Of a stretch of 64,000 bases of DNA, positions 1 through 10,467 are shown in pieces. The translations under genes were made by a program, and so were the position numbers. This DNA comes from Candidatus Zhuqueibacterota bacterium. GTDB lineage: Bacteria; Zhuqueibacterota; Zhuqueibacteria; Residuimicrobiales; Residuimicrobiaceae. Positions within the stretch are counted from its first letter, which is position 1. Every line of letters begins with the position of its first letter. The stretch lies in assembly GCA_963169875.1 (NCBI GenBank), contig CAUJEL010000153.1:1-64000 (forward strand), in the 5' to 3' direction. The notes under the pieces were generated by a model. The model worked only from the letters and a program-made list of their open reading frames with translations. It made no database searches and was not told the DNA's origin.

Positions 1-1290
<1,290 letters not shown>

Positions 1291-1323
1291 AGCCCTGGAA
1301 ATGACCTGTTTTGTAAATAATAG

Positions 1324-1351
1324 TTGAATTTTTGCAGAAATTGATTATATT
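1324..1351 (+). promoter_or_regulatory. Candidate promoter of tRNA-Gln
   Basis: TTGAAT (1324-1329) and TATATT (1346-1351) are separated by 16 bp and lie about 28 bp before the mature tRNA 5' end, a plausible sigma-70 arrangement with a short 5' leader. Called from spacing and consensus only. Confidence 0.4.
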
Positions 1352-1378
1352 TAACGTTGCATAATGGAATGATTTGCT

Positions 1379-1449
1379 TGGGGAGTCGTCCAATGGCAGG
1401 ACACATGACTCTGGATCATGGTATCGGGGTTCGAATCCCTGCTCCCCAG
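1379..1449 (+). tRNA. tRNA-Gln (anticodon CTG)
   Basis: A full cloverleaf can be drawn. The acceptor 1379-1385 (TGGGGAG) pairs with 1442-1448 (CTCCCCA), with discriminator G1449. The anticodon stem CATGA/TCATG encloses the 7-base loop CTCTGGA with anticodon CTG. The T stem CGGGG/CCCTG encloses TTCGAAT. The anticodon reads CAG (Gln), and U1 with a weak first pair is a known identity element of tRNA-Gln. The 3' CCA is not encoded. It lies directly behind glnS. Confidence 0.95.
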
Positions 1450-1451
1450 CT

Positions 1452-1490
1452 AAAGGATGAGGTCTGATGATCTCGTCCTTTTCTTGTCTT
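1452..1490 (+). terminator. Rho-independent terminator after tRNA-Gln
   Basis: A ten-base stem AAAGGATGAG (1452-1461) with CTCGTCCTTT (1472-1481), one G-U pair, loop of 10 bases, followed by a T-rich stretch. It begins three bases after the tRNA 3' end. Confidence 0.7.
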
Positions 1491-1780
1491 TAAGGCAGCC
1501 AAGCAGCATCCTTCGATATCCCCGGATCGGCATTCGCAAATCAATTACCCGCTGGAAACCTTTAACCATTGACGCTGCGGCTCGTACCATCGGCGCAGCC
1601 GACTCTGGCACAGTTCTTGTAATCATATTTATTAAAGAATGGTGAAGCCGCCACGGAGGTGGCTTAACTAATTGTAAATTAATCATTGATAATGCCGCGT
1701 CGCAGAATGAACTGCCACAATAAATAACACTTTTGTCGTGGCGATGTCCCATTTTGTAACAGGCCATATGCTGTCATTCT

Positions 1781-2989
1781 ATGCAAATTGAAAAGTGGTC
1801 ACATATTATTATCCTGGTCGCGGCTTTGGCCTTGTTGATCTATCTCAAAGGCCGCGAAGAGGCAAAGCCATGGATTGACACGCCTCCGGCGTTTGGCGTG
1901 ACGGAGATGGCGCAGCCGGCCGAAACCACCATGGAAATAGCGTGGTTGTTGCCGCCCTATCCGGATGTGCCCGTGCCTGTCAAGTCACTTCCGACGGCCA
2001 AAAAGAAAGCGGCGCCGCAATTTTTTGCCACCCGGAACACGTCAGAACACAGCCTTGCGCCGGCCAAGCCGCTCATTTCTGGCGCCATCGATTCCGTCAG
2101 CTATTCGGGTGCAGAAGAATCCGCTAAAAGCATGCGCAAGCAACCGTCTGCCCCGTCCGAGGTGAAGGAGAAGCCCGCCGCGGTCGTTCATAAAGCAACG
2201 GCGGCGCAGGACGTGGAAAAAAGCAAGACGGCAGATGCAAACGACAAAAAGACATCCGAGGTGCACCGTGAAGTGGTGCAGATGATCAAGAGTTACCTGG
2301 AAGGGCAACAGGCGTTGGCTGACCTGCAATCCAAACCAGTGGTTTTGGCCTCGACGCAGGGGATCAGCGCGGGCGGGATTTCGACGCGGTCAAGAGTGCA
2401 GGGCGCCTTATTTACCCCAAAATATGTCATGGGGATGGATGTGGGCCTGTTGAGGCCGCAAAAGCGGACATCTCCGGCCCCGCAGATGGGCATGGTCTCC
2501 GAACTCTACCTGGGATATGAATTTTCGCGGCTGCTGCAGATGGGCGTATGCATGGGATACACCGACGTGAGCTGGCCGGCGGCCGCGAACGGGCCCAAAG
2601 CGCTCTATGCGACCCATCTTCAGGCAAAACTATTTATGCCCAAGATCCTTAAAATCCGGCCGTTTTTGCAGGTGGGCGCTGGTGGGCAGATGCACGCGGT
2701 GCGCGCGGGCGCGGACAGTACGGTGGCTGCGCCAACAGCCAGTTACTTGACCCGCTCCATCAGTGCGGGGATAGGAGCGGAGTACAAGATCATATCCCGG
2801 GTGGCGGTTCAAGTGGTTGGAGAATATCGCTGGAACAATGGCCCGTTGAACAAATCGCTGCAGCCGCAGCAAAAGGACAACTATTGGCAGGTGAAAGCGG
2901 GCCTGTCGTTTTATATGGGGGGTGGCGGCAAAATGCAGGAAAAAGGGAGGACCGGCACGTCGCAACCGGGTTCTGTTGCCAATTTGTGA
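1781..2989 (+). CDS. Membrane-anchored protein with C-terminal outer-membrane beta-barrel-like domain
   Basis: 402 residues of unknown function. Residues 8-24 (IIILVAALALLIYLKG) form one hydrophobic helix acting as anchor or uncleaved signal. Residues 30-190 are low-complexity, rich in Pro, Ala, Lys and Glu, and look like a periplasmic linker. From about residue 200 there is a run of alternating amphipathic strands typical of 8-stranded OmpA-like/PorT-like barrels (MGMDVGLLRP, SELYLGYEF, AKLFMPKIL, AGIGAEYKI, WQVKAGLSFYMGGG). The order (inner-membrane-type helix, linker, barrel-like domain) resembles anti-sigma/SPOR-like or gliding-type envelope proteins, but no family is recognised. No strong ribosome-binding site precedes the ATG at 1781. 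Confidence 0.7.
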   Translation: MQIEKWSHIIILVAALALLIYLKGREEAKPWIDTPPAFGVTEMAQPAETTMEIAWLLPPYPDVPVPVKSLPTAKKKAAPQFFATRNTSEHSLAPAKPLISGAIDSVSYSGAEESAKSMRKQPSAPSEVKEKPAAVVHKATAAQDVEKSKTADANDKKTSEVHREVVQMIKSYLEGQQALADLQSKPVVLASTQGISAGGISTRSRVQGALFTPKYVMGMDVGLLRPQKRTSPAPQMGMVSELYLGYEFSRLLQMGVCMGYTDVSWPAAANGPKALYATHLQAKLFMPKILKIRPFLQVGAGGQMHAVRAGADSTVAAPTASYLTRSISAGIGAEYKIISRVAVQVVGEYRWNNGPLNKSLQPQQKDNYWQVKAGLSFYMGGGGKMQEKGRTGTSQPGSVANL

Positions 2990-3026
2990 AAAAGGAACTT
3001 TGACTGTTTTTATGCGTATAAAACAG

Positions 3027-3102
3027 AGGCAGGTCAACCGTCCCCTTCGTAGAGTGCTGAACCCCCCTAGGCATTCGAGAATGCGGTTACCTGCCTTTTT
3101 TT
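3027..3102 (+). terminator. Long-loop terminator-like hairpin
   Basis: AGGCAGGTCAACCG (3027-3040) pairs with CGGTTACCTGCCT (3084-3096) with one bulge, followed by seven T residues. The loop of about 43 bases is long, so this could also be a structured element, but its place 38 bp after a stop codon favours termination. Confidence 0.5.
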
Positions 3103-3348
3103 ATCGGGTTTTTTACCTGTTCTATTCATAAACCGCCGGACGCGCCGAGGCCGATGAGCTGTTTTTATTTGGATTGGCGAACAAGTTTTGATCTGAATTT
3201 CATCTCCGTCTTAAAGTTTGCGATCGATGCTATTTTTATGTTTTTCTTTTCTTTGAACGTCTCTGCTTTTGGCGGTGAATAATTCAGGTTAGACAATATT
3301 TCATTTGCTTATTGCAGGAAAATGAATAAATTCTAATTGAGATACCAC

Positions 3349-3422
3349 GCGCCTGTAGCTCAATTGGATAGAGCTTCTGACTTCGGATCAGAAGGTTGGG
3401 GGTTCGAGTCCCTTCGGGCGCG
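3349..3422 (+). tRNA. tRNA-Arg (anticodon TCG)
   Basis: Complete cloverleaf. The acceptor GCGCCTG (3349-3355) pairs with CGGGCGC (3415-3421, one G-U), discriminator G3422. D arm GCTC/GAGC. Anticodon stem TCTGA/TCAGA around the loop CTTCGGA, giving anticodon TCG (reads CGA). T loop TTCGAGT. CCA is not encoded. The call of Arg follows from the anticodon. Confidence 0.94.
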
Positions 3423-3443
3423 CAATATAAATAAAAAAGTTAG

Positions 3444-3468
3444 GCCCATCTTCAGGATGGGCTTTTCT
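3444..3468 (+). terminator. Terminator after tRNA-Arg
   Basis: Perfect stem GCCCATC (3444-3450) / GATGGGC (3456-3462), five-base loop, then TTTT. A nearly identical GCCCATCC...GGATGGGC hairpin recurs at 7174-7209. Confidence 0.85.
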
Positions 3469-4136
3469 GTTTCTGCAAAAGATGACCATTGAGTAACCGC
3501 CGGGTTGTTTTATTAAAATGTCTGCTACGATTGGTAAAGTAAGTAGAAAAGAGGCGAAATAACGGCAAAAATTATGGTCAGCGGCGAAAAGGGTACCGGA
3601 AGAAATATCCAGAAGAATGAATTGCCTGAAGATGATCTCCTAAGATTTTTTGGGACCGTGGAGCGGAGGGGAGGCTTAAATCGGGACAGGGTTTTCTGTG
3701 CAGATTTACAGGCAAAAGTTGTAAATAGACGCTATTTCAAGAACAGTGGTTTTAGATGATTAACTGCCGGGTGCGAATCTGCTCATGGGGCAAAAATCAT
3801 TTTCTTCTTGCAACTAAATATTATTTTTCTAATTTGAAGTTGCTGATAATAAAATTTGATAGATGAGTTCTTTTTTCAGGCAACTCTGCAAGAGTAATCT
3901 TAATTTAATCTTCAAATCAGTAATGTCCCAGTATCCTGAATAAAAGGGTACAAGTTTAGTTAAGTGCACTTTAAAATGGACTTTTTTAATTCAAATCGAT
4001 CCCCAGAAACAGTGAGCCCTAAGCTAAAACACATTAATATCATAGGGGGTTCATTTTATTGTAACGTTGGGACACTACTGTCTTCAAAAATGTACTAAAC
4101 ATAAGTCTTGAAGCTTTTCATCTTAAAGGGTCGAAA
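3469..4136. other. AT-rich spacer, no supported gene
   Basis: About 670 bp with base composition clearly more AT-rich than the flanking core genes. A 61-codon open frame at 3574-3759 has no ribosome-binding site and no recognisable sequence. Nothing else is supported. Confidence 0.5.
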
Positions 4137-4991
4137 ATGAGATCTGACTATTTGCAAAAAGACCATGAAATCCATGGAGAAATTCTGTACCTTCGCTTTT
4201 TACTCGACACTACCGATCTGAAAAAGGAAGATGAATTTTTGTATACGTATGCAAATAAAAATAAAGAAAAAATCAAATCCCAAATCAATGAGGCGGTTCG
4301 GTCTGGTTTAGGTTCAGATTTTAATGTGCAGAGCATAACTTATTATCCTGGGAGTCTAACAATTTTAGTTGTTATTGGCACCACCTATTATGCGATCTCT
4401 AGATATAAATCATTTATTGAAAGCGTGGAACTTCTTGTGTCGCAAATCAGAAATTTATTATCTACAACCGTCAGCCAAGGTACAAATAGTAGAATTTCAG
4501 CTTCTAGCAATTGGATACCAGGGCCTGGCCTTATTCAACTTGATTCCCAATTTTCGTCTAGTAATACTGATTTACCGACGAGGAATAGAACAAGCGAAAG
4601 AATACTTTTTTCTGAGGATGAGACCGTAATTTCCACTGGTAGAATCACAATCTCGGGAAATCATTATTTTATTAATCAGGTCGCCAGCTGTAAAGTCGAC
4701 TGGACGGATGAAATAGATAAAATAAAAGATGCTTATCGAAAAACTTTGCTCCTATTTTCAGCTATCATGGGGATATATTTGGGTTTTAAAACCAAATCTT
4801 TTCTGTTAGGTGTTTTTTTTACAATATTAGGCATGATAGCAGCTTTGATCTTTCTAAATCCCCATTATAAGCTTTATCATCTGCGGCTGGGCATGTCTTC
4901 TGGCGAAATCGACGCGGTGCACAGCAAATCAAGAGAATATCTGCTTAGAATGAGCAATGCAATAAACGAGGCTATGGGGCTCCGATACTAA
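4137..4991 (+). CDS. Hypothetical membrane protein
   Basis: 284 residues, unrecognised. The start ATG is preceded by AAAGGG about 7 bases upstream. Residues 1-60 are charged and helical. A moderately hydrophobic segment lies around 72-92 (LTILVVIGTTYYAI). Two clear membrane helices follow around 203-235 (LLLFSAIMGIYLGF, FLLGVFFTILGMIAALIFL), leaving a roughly 45-residue amphipathic tail. The gene is AT-rich compared with its neighbours, flanked on one side by a gene-poor AT-rich spacer and on the other by a decayed gene and a MITE-like element, which suggests acquired DNA. Function cannot be inferred. Confidence 0.65.
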   Translation: MRSDYLQKDHEIHGEILYLRFLLDTTDLKKEDEFLYTYANKNKEKIKSQINEAVRSGLGSDFNVQSITYYPGSLTILVVIGTTYYAISRYKSFIESVELLVSQIRNLLSTTVSQGTNSRISASSNWIPGPGLIQLDSQFSSSNTDLPTRNRTSERILFSEDETVISTGRITISGNHYFINQVASCKVDWTDEIDKIKDAYRKTLLLFSAIMGIYLGFKTKSFLLGVFFTILGMIAALIFLNPHYKLYHLRLGMSSGEIDAVHSKSREYLLRMSNAINEAMGLRY

Positions 4992-5127
4992 TTGATCAAG
5001 GAAGCCAGATTTTTTATAATCATAAGGATATTGTTCCATAGTGCAGCCTTTTGTTGATGTACTGACCGGTGTGCCGGGTCCCATTTTTGGGGTCATCCTT
5101 GTATGATTTTTTTTCATCAATACGGAT

Positions 5128-5814
5128 TTGCAGCTCGGCACTGGTTCAGTAGGCTACAGCAATTACAAAGTGCAGCCGAGGCAGTGGTATCGTTTCATCA
5201 TCTCGGTTAAAAACGTCGAGTTTTTCCGTTATTATCTGGATGACCAGTTTATCATGGAAGGTGAAAAACACGATGTGGATGGCCGCTATGGGCTGGAAAA
5301 AACGGTTTTGTTCTTCGCGGACAATGATGGCGAATTTGATATCGCAGATATTGCTTTTGGGGCCACACGCTGGCGGACACAGAGGTGGTCAAACTCGGCG
5401 GTTATGTGCATGAGAGCAAGAAAATAGTGGATAACTGTAAGTTCGACGACTCCAGCGATCCCCTGAAGGTGGAACCGGATCTTGGCTTGCCGTTGGAGCT
5501 GGTTGGTATCCATGAATTGGTTGCAGGGTCGGATGCCACCCATGGCGCCGCCGAAACAGGTGTCGGCAGTCATTATAAGATGACCAACGCCATCGCGTCC
5601 AACGGTGGCGGTCTCTGTTAATGAATTCATGTTGCTCGCGGACTTCAAAATCCCAGTGTTGTCAGGCTGGCATACGATTGGTGCAGAGTTCACTCATTAT
5701 GCGAAAGGCACATCGAACAATGACGACGTTCATGTTGAACGTGTTTATCCGGACAGAATTGCTTTTGGGGGTGAGCTTCATTTCAGGTGGAATCATGAGG
5801 TAAGGGATCAATGA
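5128..5814 (+). pseudogene. Decayed LamG/concanavalin-like secreted protein
   Basis: Fragments of a LamG-type protein lie in alternating frames. Frame 1 (5128-5370) reads the end of one LamG domain (RQWYRFIISVKN, YYLDDQFIMEG, GRYGLEKTVLFFADNDGE, DIADIAF). The sense continues in frame 3 from about 5365 (TLADTEVVKLGGYVHE), then begins a second LamG unit (FDDSSDPLKVE, LPLELVGIHELVAGSD, GVGSHYKMTNAIASNGGG), and near 5620 switches back to frame 1 (VNEFMLLADFKIP). At least two frameshifts and the missing 5' end make it non-functional. The tail after 5660 (HTIGAEFTHYAKG) may belong to a different gene. Known LamG-repeat proteins are secreted carbohydrate- or matrix-binding proteins. Confidence 0.7.
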
Positions 5815-5872
5815 TTAGTAGTGCCGATATATTTATATTCTCCAACAGCTTTATCCTGTTAATTATTAAAAA

Positions 5873-6028
5873 CTAGTGTCATGTCAATATGATGTGGTTG
5901 GGTAGAGTCGTTTTGATTTGATTTTGGCATCGGCGGCAGCAAAGCTATCACGGCCTTGAGGAAATATGCAAAAATCTATTACAATAATCATGCAATAACC
6001 CAACTTACTGTACTTGACAGGACACTAG
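5873..6028. mobile_element. MITE-like element with terminal inverted repeats
   Basis: A 156-bp AT-rich segment bounded by inverted repeats CTAGTGTCATGTCAA (5873-5887) and TTGACAGGACACTAG (6014-6028), which match at 14 of 15 positions, with further partial complementarity inside (TTGGGT / ACCCAA). No coding capacity. Size, terminal repeats and lack of ORF fit a miniature inverted-repeat transposable element, perhaps of an IS630-like group because both ends carry TAG/CTA; that family assignment is inference. Confidence 0.55.
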
Positions 6029-6087
6029 GATTGATTTAAAGTTTCCTTATTCGTCAGGTTGTTAAATTTACAGGGAGGGCTGAAGGG

Positions 6088-6834
6088 ATGAAAACCGCCG
6101 TTCGTCTTTGCAACGCCTGGATTATTTTCTTTGTGCTATTACATATATGCGGGTGTTCGAGTAATAAAGCGTTCATTCAGGCAACCGAAATAAATACTAC
6201 AGAGGCCATTCGCAATTTTATCACAGATAATCCAGATGATAAAAAAGTGGCGGATGCACAGACGTTGCTGAAAATTCGATCCGCAAAGGAAATCGCCTAT
6301 TTTATGCAGTGGAATGGAGCCAAGAAAATAAAATTAGACACATTAAGCGCCTACATGAAAAAAGCCCTTGAATTAGCAGGCTACTCTGTTACGGAAAAAA
6401 CGGACGAGAAGGATATTCCCAATATCGTTGTAAAAATAACCGGCGCGGATGATAATCAGCGTAACCTGCTGCAAGTTGGGCCAGGTTATCTACAAAAAGT
6501 AGCCGTCGAAGGTTCCATAAAACTGGGGATAGAAGATGAAAGCAGGGAATTGTTTTTCAAAGGTAGTTACCAACAGCCTTTTGAAAACTTGCGCTGGCAA
6601 AACAAATGGGATTTAAACCAACCACCATATATCAATGCTCTGCTGTCCGATAGTCAGTTGCTGTCGCAGTTGATCGCTGTTTTGTCCTATTATAAGGGGT
6701 GGGATCTGATAGAGAAATTTTCAGGGAGCGGGGATGATCTTTTTGAAAAAGCGGCTAAGGATGCTGAAAAATATAAAAAAGCATTGATTCATAATTGGCC
6801 CAAATATAAAATGATCAACACTTCTTTGGAATAG
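6088..6834 (+). CDS. Putative lipoprotein
   Basis: 248 residues. The N-terminus is a signal peptide (hydrophobic 11-20) ending in a lipobox-like HICGC with Cys23 as the probable lipidated residue. The following 45 residues resemble a TPR-like/BamD-type helical start (EAIRNFITDNPDDKKVADAQTL). The remainder is a mixed alpha/beta region without recognisable motif. The ATG is preceded by AGGGAGGGCTGAAGGG, a strong ribosome-binding region. It is likely exported and anchored to the outer or inner membrane. It stands alone between the MITE-like element and a convergent ATPase gene. Function unknown. Confidence 0.7.
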   Translation: MKTAVRLCNAWIIFFVLLHICGCSSNKAFIQATEINTTEAIRNFITDNPDDKKVADAQTLLKIRSAKEIAYFMQWNGAKKIKLDTLSAYMKKALELAGYSVTEKTDEKDIPNIVVKITGADDNQRNLLQVGPGYLQKVAVEGSIKLGIEDESRELFFKGSYQQPFENLRWQNKWDLNQPPYINALLSDSQLLSQLIAVLSYYKGWDLIEKFSGSGDDLFEKAAKDAEKYKKALIHNWPKYKMINTSLE

Positions 6835-7173
6835 GTGATACAAAAAGCTCATTTTCTACATATTAGCTTCTCCGTGCCTGTGTATCAGGTGTGGTTGTTC
6901 ACACCACAAAGACACGGCGACACGAGAAACCGCGCCTAGGATGAAGGTCCCCGGGCGATCGAGTCTGTTTCCCCCCGGTCATCCTTGTAAGGAGCTTGTC
7001 TCCTGCGCGGCATAATTCGACTTGATCATGGCCTCTGCCGCAGGGTCTAAAAGCTTACAGTATGACAGGGCTGGCTGTTCGCGCAGAGAGCAGACCCATC
7101 GACGAGCAGACTCACGTTTAAGGGCGTACATATAAGCCAGGCAGTAGAGGTGGCGGCTAGCTTTCCGTACCAT
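6835..7173. other. Spacer with degenerate repeat, no supported gene
   Basis: Contains a CACAAAGACACGGCGACACGAGA-like stretch around 6902-6928, a sequence type often seen as decayed intergenic repeats. A 69-codon frame on the minus strand (6979-7188) overlaps the terminator and has no ribosome-binding site. Confidence 0.4.
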
Positions 7174-7209
7174 ACTGAAAAAGCCCATCCAAGGATGGGC
7201 TTTTTCAGT
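7174..7209. terminator. Bidirectional terminator
   Basis: Perfect 17-bp stem ACTGAAAAAGCCCATCC / GGATGGGCTTTTTCAGT with a two-base centre. A-tract on one side and T-tract on the other let it stop transcription in both directions. It directly follows the minus-strand ATPase gene. Confidence 0.85.
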
Positions 7210-7218
7210 TAGACGCGC

Positions 7219-7929
7219 TCACACACGCCGGTTGGAGATCAGCAGCGTCTTGGGATCGAGCTTGAGGCGCAGTTTCTCCACATCCCTGGCATCGTGATCC
7301 TTGACCAGCTTGAGCTCGATGAAGTCGTGATGCGCAATGAGCAGGATGACCACGGTGAAATCGTCCGCGAACTGGCTGATGGGCGCCGGAATGCCCTGGC
7401 TGTCGGTGGTTGGATATTCCACCTGCAGCGTGGCGGAAAACCAGATTTCGGCGTCCTGCTGCACGGCCAGATTTTTCCAGAACTTTAAATCCGAAGGCGT
7501 CGCCTTGTCGAACGAGAAGCCATCCACGATGATGATGGTCGGCTTGAAGGCGGAATCGCGGATGAGGCGGTCGATGCTGCTCTGCACCGCATCCAGCTGC
7601 ATGCCGCTGCGTTTGAAATGCAGGATGAGGCGGTTGCGGATGATCTCTTCGTAAATATCCATGGCGCCTTCGAGCTTGTAGGCGCGGGAAATTTCGTGAA
7701 AAACCTGGGTGTACCAGTGGGTGATGTGCTGCGGATCGTCGGAAAAGGAGATGTGCAGGGCTTTTTGATCCTGCAGGAGATTGTCGGTGGCAAAATGCAC
7801 CAGACAGGCGGTCTTGCCGACTCCTTTCCTGGCGGTGAAAACCCCCAGATTTCCCTTCCCCAACCCGCCATGAATCGATTTCTCCAGGATTCGGATCGGA
7901 CTTCTTTTGATGATTTCTTCTTTTAACAT
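7219..7929 (-). CDS. P-loop ATPase of the RecA/KaiC type
   Basis: 236 residues. Walker A ARKGVGKTA (about residues 33-41), a hydrophobic strand ending in acidic Walker B IIIVDGFSFD (about 148-157), and a sensor-like strand VEIWFSATLQV/AEIWFSATL. The central VVILLIAHHDFIELKLVKDHDA and the final LISNRRV resemble the end of RecA-fold domains of KaiC/RadA relatives. It likely hydrolyses ATP as a regulatory or DNA-linked factor; partner unknown. The start ATG is preceded by AGAGG on the minus strand. It is monocistronic, ending at a perfect terminator, with EF-G upstream in the same direction. Confidence 0.6.
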   Translation of the reverse strand: MLKEEIIKRSPIRILEKSIHGGLGKGNLGVFTARKGVGKTACLVHFATDNLLQDQKALHISFSDDPQHITHWYTQVFHEISRAYKLEGAMDIYEEIIRNRLILHFKRSGMQLDAVQSSIDRLIRDSAFKPTIIIVDGFSFDKATPSDLKFWKNLAVQQDAEIWFSATLQVEYPTTDSQGIPAPISQFADDFTVVILLIAHHDFIELKLVKDHDARDVEKLRLKLDPKTLLISNRRV

Positions 7930-8055
7930 GATAGGCCTCTGAAGTATGATGCGCTGAAGTTGGGGATCCTGCTGTAATATACAACCAAGACACCCTAAAT
8001 TGCAACAGCGATCTGCAAAAAATTATACCCGCGCAAAGCAGGGACTCAAATTGGT

Positions 8056-10143
8056 TTATTTGTGTTTCAGTCTTTCTTTTTCCTGATAAGCTTTTTTGAG
8101 CTCTTCAGCGATGGATTCGGGCACTTTGGCGTAGCGCTTGAATTCCATGGTGAACTCCGCCTTGCCCTGTGTGGCAGAGCGCAGAATTGTGGAATACCCG
8201 AACATTTCGCTGAGCGGGACTTCGGCTTCAATGGCCGTAAAACTTTTGTCTTCCGTGGCGCTGAGGATCATGCCGCGGCGCTGGTTGATGGTGCCGAGCA
8301 CGGCGCCTTGAAACTCGGGCGGCGTCTCCACACCCACCCGCATGATGGGTTCAAGAATGATGGGCTTGCAGCGGCTGTAGATTTCGCGGAACGCGCTGAA
8401 TCCGGCCTGCTGGAACGCCATGTCCGACGAGTCCACGGGATGATAGTTGCCATCGTTGATGGTGATTCTGACGTTGACGATCGGAAATCCCACCAGCGGC
8501 CCTTTTTCCAGCGCTGCTTCGAATCCCTTCTTGGTCGAAGGAATATACTCATTGGGAATCACGCCGCCCTTGATGTCGTCGACGAAGTCAAAGACGCCTT
8601 CGTGCCAGGGCTCGACGGCGCCGCAGACGCGCGCATACTGTCCCGCGCCGCCGGTCTGCTTCTTGTGGGTATAATCAAAGTTGGCGCTTTGCGAGATGCT
8701 CTCGCGGTAGGCCACCTGCGGCGCACCGGTTTCCAGTGCCACATGGTATTCGCGGCGCATGCGCTCGATGTAAACATCGAGGTGCAGCTCGCCCATGCCG
8801 CGGATGATGGTATCGCCGGTCTCGGGATCGACGAAAGTCTGGAAGGTGGGATCTTCCTTGGTGAAACGGTTGAGCGCCTTGGACATGTTTTCACCGGCCT
8901 TATTGTCCAACGCCTTGATGGACAGTGAGATGACCGGCTGCGGCACGTACATCGACGTCATGGAGTAACGGATATCGGTCGATGTGAAGGTGTCGCCCGA
9001 GGCGCAATCGATGCCAAAGAGCGCGACGATGTCGCCGCCGCTGGCCTCGGTGATGTCCTCCATTTCATCGGCATGCATGCGGATGAGGCGGCCGACGCGC
9101 ACTTTTTTGTTGGTGCGTGTATTGAGAATTTCGTCGCCCTTGCGGATCACGCCTTGATAGATGCGCACGTAGGTCAGCTGGCCGAAACGGGTGTCGTCCA
9201 GTTTGAAGGCGAGAAGAACAGCCGGCAGCGAGTTGTCGGCCTGGAGGACAATCTCGGCTTCGTCATTATTGAGATCCAATGCGCGGTTTTCGATCTCGGT
9301 CGGCGAGGGCAGATACTGCAGCACGCCGTCGAGCAGCAGTTGCACGCCTTTGTTCTTAAATGCGGAGCCGATGAGAACCGGGATGAGGTCCAGGGACAGG
9401 GTGCCTTTACGGATGGCGCGGGAAAGGAGTTCTTCGGTGACGCGATCTTCGTAATAGGCTTCCGCGAGTTCATCGCTGAACAGCGAGACGCGATCGATGA
9501 GTTCGTCGCGTTTTTCCAGGGCTACTTTTTTCAGCGCTTCCGGGATCTCTTCTTCGCGGATATTTTCACCATTGCCGCCATCGAAGTAGACGGCTTTCAT
9601 GCGGATGAGATCGATGATGCCTTCGAAATGGGCCTCGAGCCCGATGGGATAGTGCAGCAGCACGGCGTTGTGGCCTAGTTTATCGCGCAACTGTTCGAGG
9701 ACGCGAATTGGGTCAGCGCCCATGCGGTCGCATTTATTGACAAAGGCAAGACGCGGCACCTTGTAACGGGTCATCTGCCGGTCTACGGTCAGCGTCTGGG
9801 ACTGCACGCCGCCGACGGCGCAAAGCACCAGCACGGCGCCATCGAGGACGCGGAGCGAGCGCTCCACTTCGATGGTGAAATCGACGTGTCCGGGGGTATC
9901 GATGATATTGATGGAATACTTTTTCCAGGTGACATTGGTGGACGCGGAAGAGATGGTGATGCCGCGTTCGCGTTCCAGATCCATGGAGTCCATGGTGGCG
10001 CCGACGCCGTCTTTGCCGCGCACTTCATGGATGGCGTGGATTTTCTGGGTATAGTAGAGGATTCGTTCGGTCAGCGTGGTTTTGCCGGAATCGATGTGGG
10101 CGCTGATGCCGATGTTGCGCATTTTTTGCAGATCAATAGCCAT
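8056..10143 (-). CDS. fusA: Elongation factor G (mitochondrial/spd-type EF-G1)
   Basis: 695 residues, full length. GTPase that drives ribosomal translocation. G1 motif AHIDSGKT (15-22), switch [16 protein letters not shown]3 DTPGHVDF, G4 NKCDRMGA, then domains II-V with the typical domain IV segment GGAGQYARV and domain [13 protein letters not shown]. The serine in HIDSGKT and the segment [16 protein letters not shown] are characteristic of the EF-G1 group shared by mitochondria and by spirochaetes, planctomycetes and deltaproteobacteria (spdEFG1), rather than of the usual bacterial HIDAGKT type. In that group the factor performs translocation and a second EF-G handles recycling (family knowledge). 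It is not in a str operon here; it stands alone. Confidence 0.96.
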   Translation of the reverse strand: MAIDLQKMRNIGISAHIDSGKTTLTERILYYTQKIHAIHEVRGKDGVGATMDSMDLERERGITISSASTNVTWKKYSINIIDTPGHVDFTIEVERSLRVLDGAVLVLCAVGGVQSQTLTVDRQMTRYKVPRLAFVNKCDRMGADPIRVLEQLRDKLGHNAVLLHYPIGLEAHFEGIIDLIRMKAVYFDGGNGENIREEEIPEALKKVALEKRDELIDRVSLFSDELAEAYYEDRVTEELLSRAIRKGTLSLDLIPVLIGSAFKNKGVQLLLDGVLQYLPSPTEIENRALDLNNDEAEIVLQADNSLPAVLLAFKLDDTRFGQLTYVRIYQGVIRKGDEILNTRTNKKVRVGRLIRMHADEMEDITEASGGDIVALFGIDCASGDTFTSTDIRYSMTSMYVPQPVISLSIKALDNKAGENMSKALNRFTKEDPTFQTFVDPETGDTIIRGMGELHLDVYIERMRREYHVALETGAPQVAYRESISQSANFDYTHKKQTGGAGQYARVCGAVEPWHEGVFDFVDDIKGGVIPNEYIPSTKKGFEAALEKGPLVGFPIVNVRITINDGNYHPVDSSDMAFQQAGFSAFREIYSRCKPIILEPIMRVGVETPPEFQGAVLGTINQRRGMILSATEDKSFTAIEAEVPLSEMFGYSTILRSATQGKAEFTMEFKRYAKVPESIAEELKKAYQEKERLKHK

Positions 10144-10192
10144 AATCTAACTCGTTTAAATGAATAGAGCAAAAAAATTAGCACAGAATATA

Positions 10193-10221
10193 AATTTAGT
10201 TATTTTTATATAATTAATCAA
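10193..10221 (-). promoter_or_regulatory. Candidate EF-G promoter
   Basis: On the minus strand TTGATT (10216-10221) and TAAATT (10193-10198) are spaced by 17 bp, about 50 bp before the EF-G start. Consensus and spacing only; the region is very AT-rich, so chance matches are possible. Confidence 0.35.
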
Positions 10222-10416
10222 GAACTAAGTGAAGGAGGCGCGGTATTTTGCGGATCAGGCGAAAAAAAGATCGTCGCAGGACGCGGAAAGCGCGAAAAAT
10301 TCAGTGATATAAGTTAAGGAAAAAATTCGCTGATTTCCACGCCTTTTTTATTTTAAACGGGAAACACTATACACTCGGCAATTTGTAAGGATTTTTAAAA
10401 AACCCTGGTTTACTGC

Positions 10417-10445
10417 TTGATTTCGAGTGTAAAAGCGATTATACT
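10417..10445 (+). promoter_or_regulatory. Promoter of the aldo/keto reductase gene
   Basis: TTGATT (10417-10422), 17-bp spacer, TATACT (10440-10445). Predicted start of transcription near 10452, just ahead of the AGGGAGA ribosome-binding site. This rules against the longer reading frame starting at 10417 and decides the start at 10468. Confidence 0.65.
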
Positions 10446-10467
10446 AAAGAAACAGGGAGACGTTGGT

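Noticed and set aside
3574-3759. 61-codon frame in the AT-rich spacer
   Set aside because: No start signal, no family, and composition not clearly coding.
5385-5621. Independent small gene
   Set aside because: It continues the LamG sequence of the frame before it, so it is a frameshifted part of one pseudogene.
6979-7188. 69-codon Cys-containing minus-strand frame
   Set aside because: No ribosome-binding site, overlaps the terminator of the next gene, no recognisable motif.
8062-8928. 288-codon plus-strand frame
   Set aside because: Antisense to EF-G.
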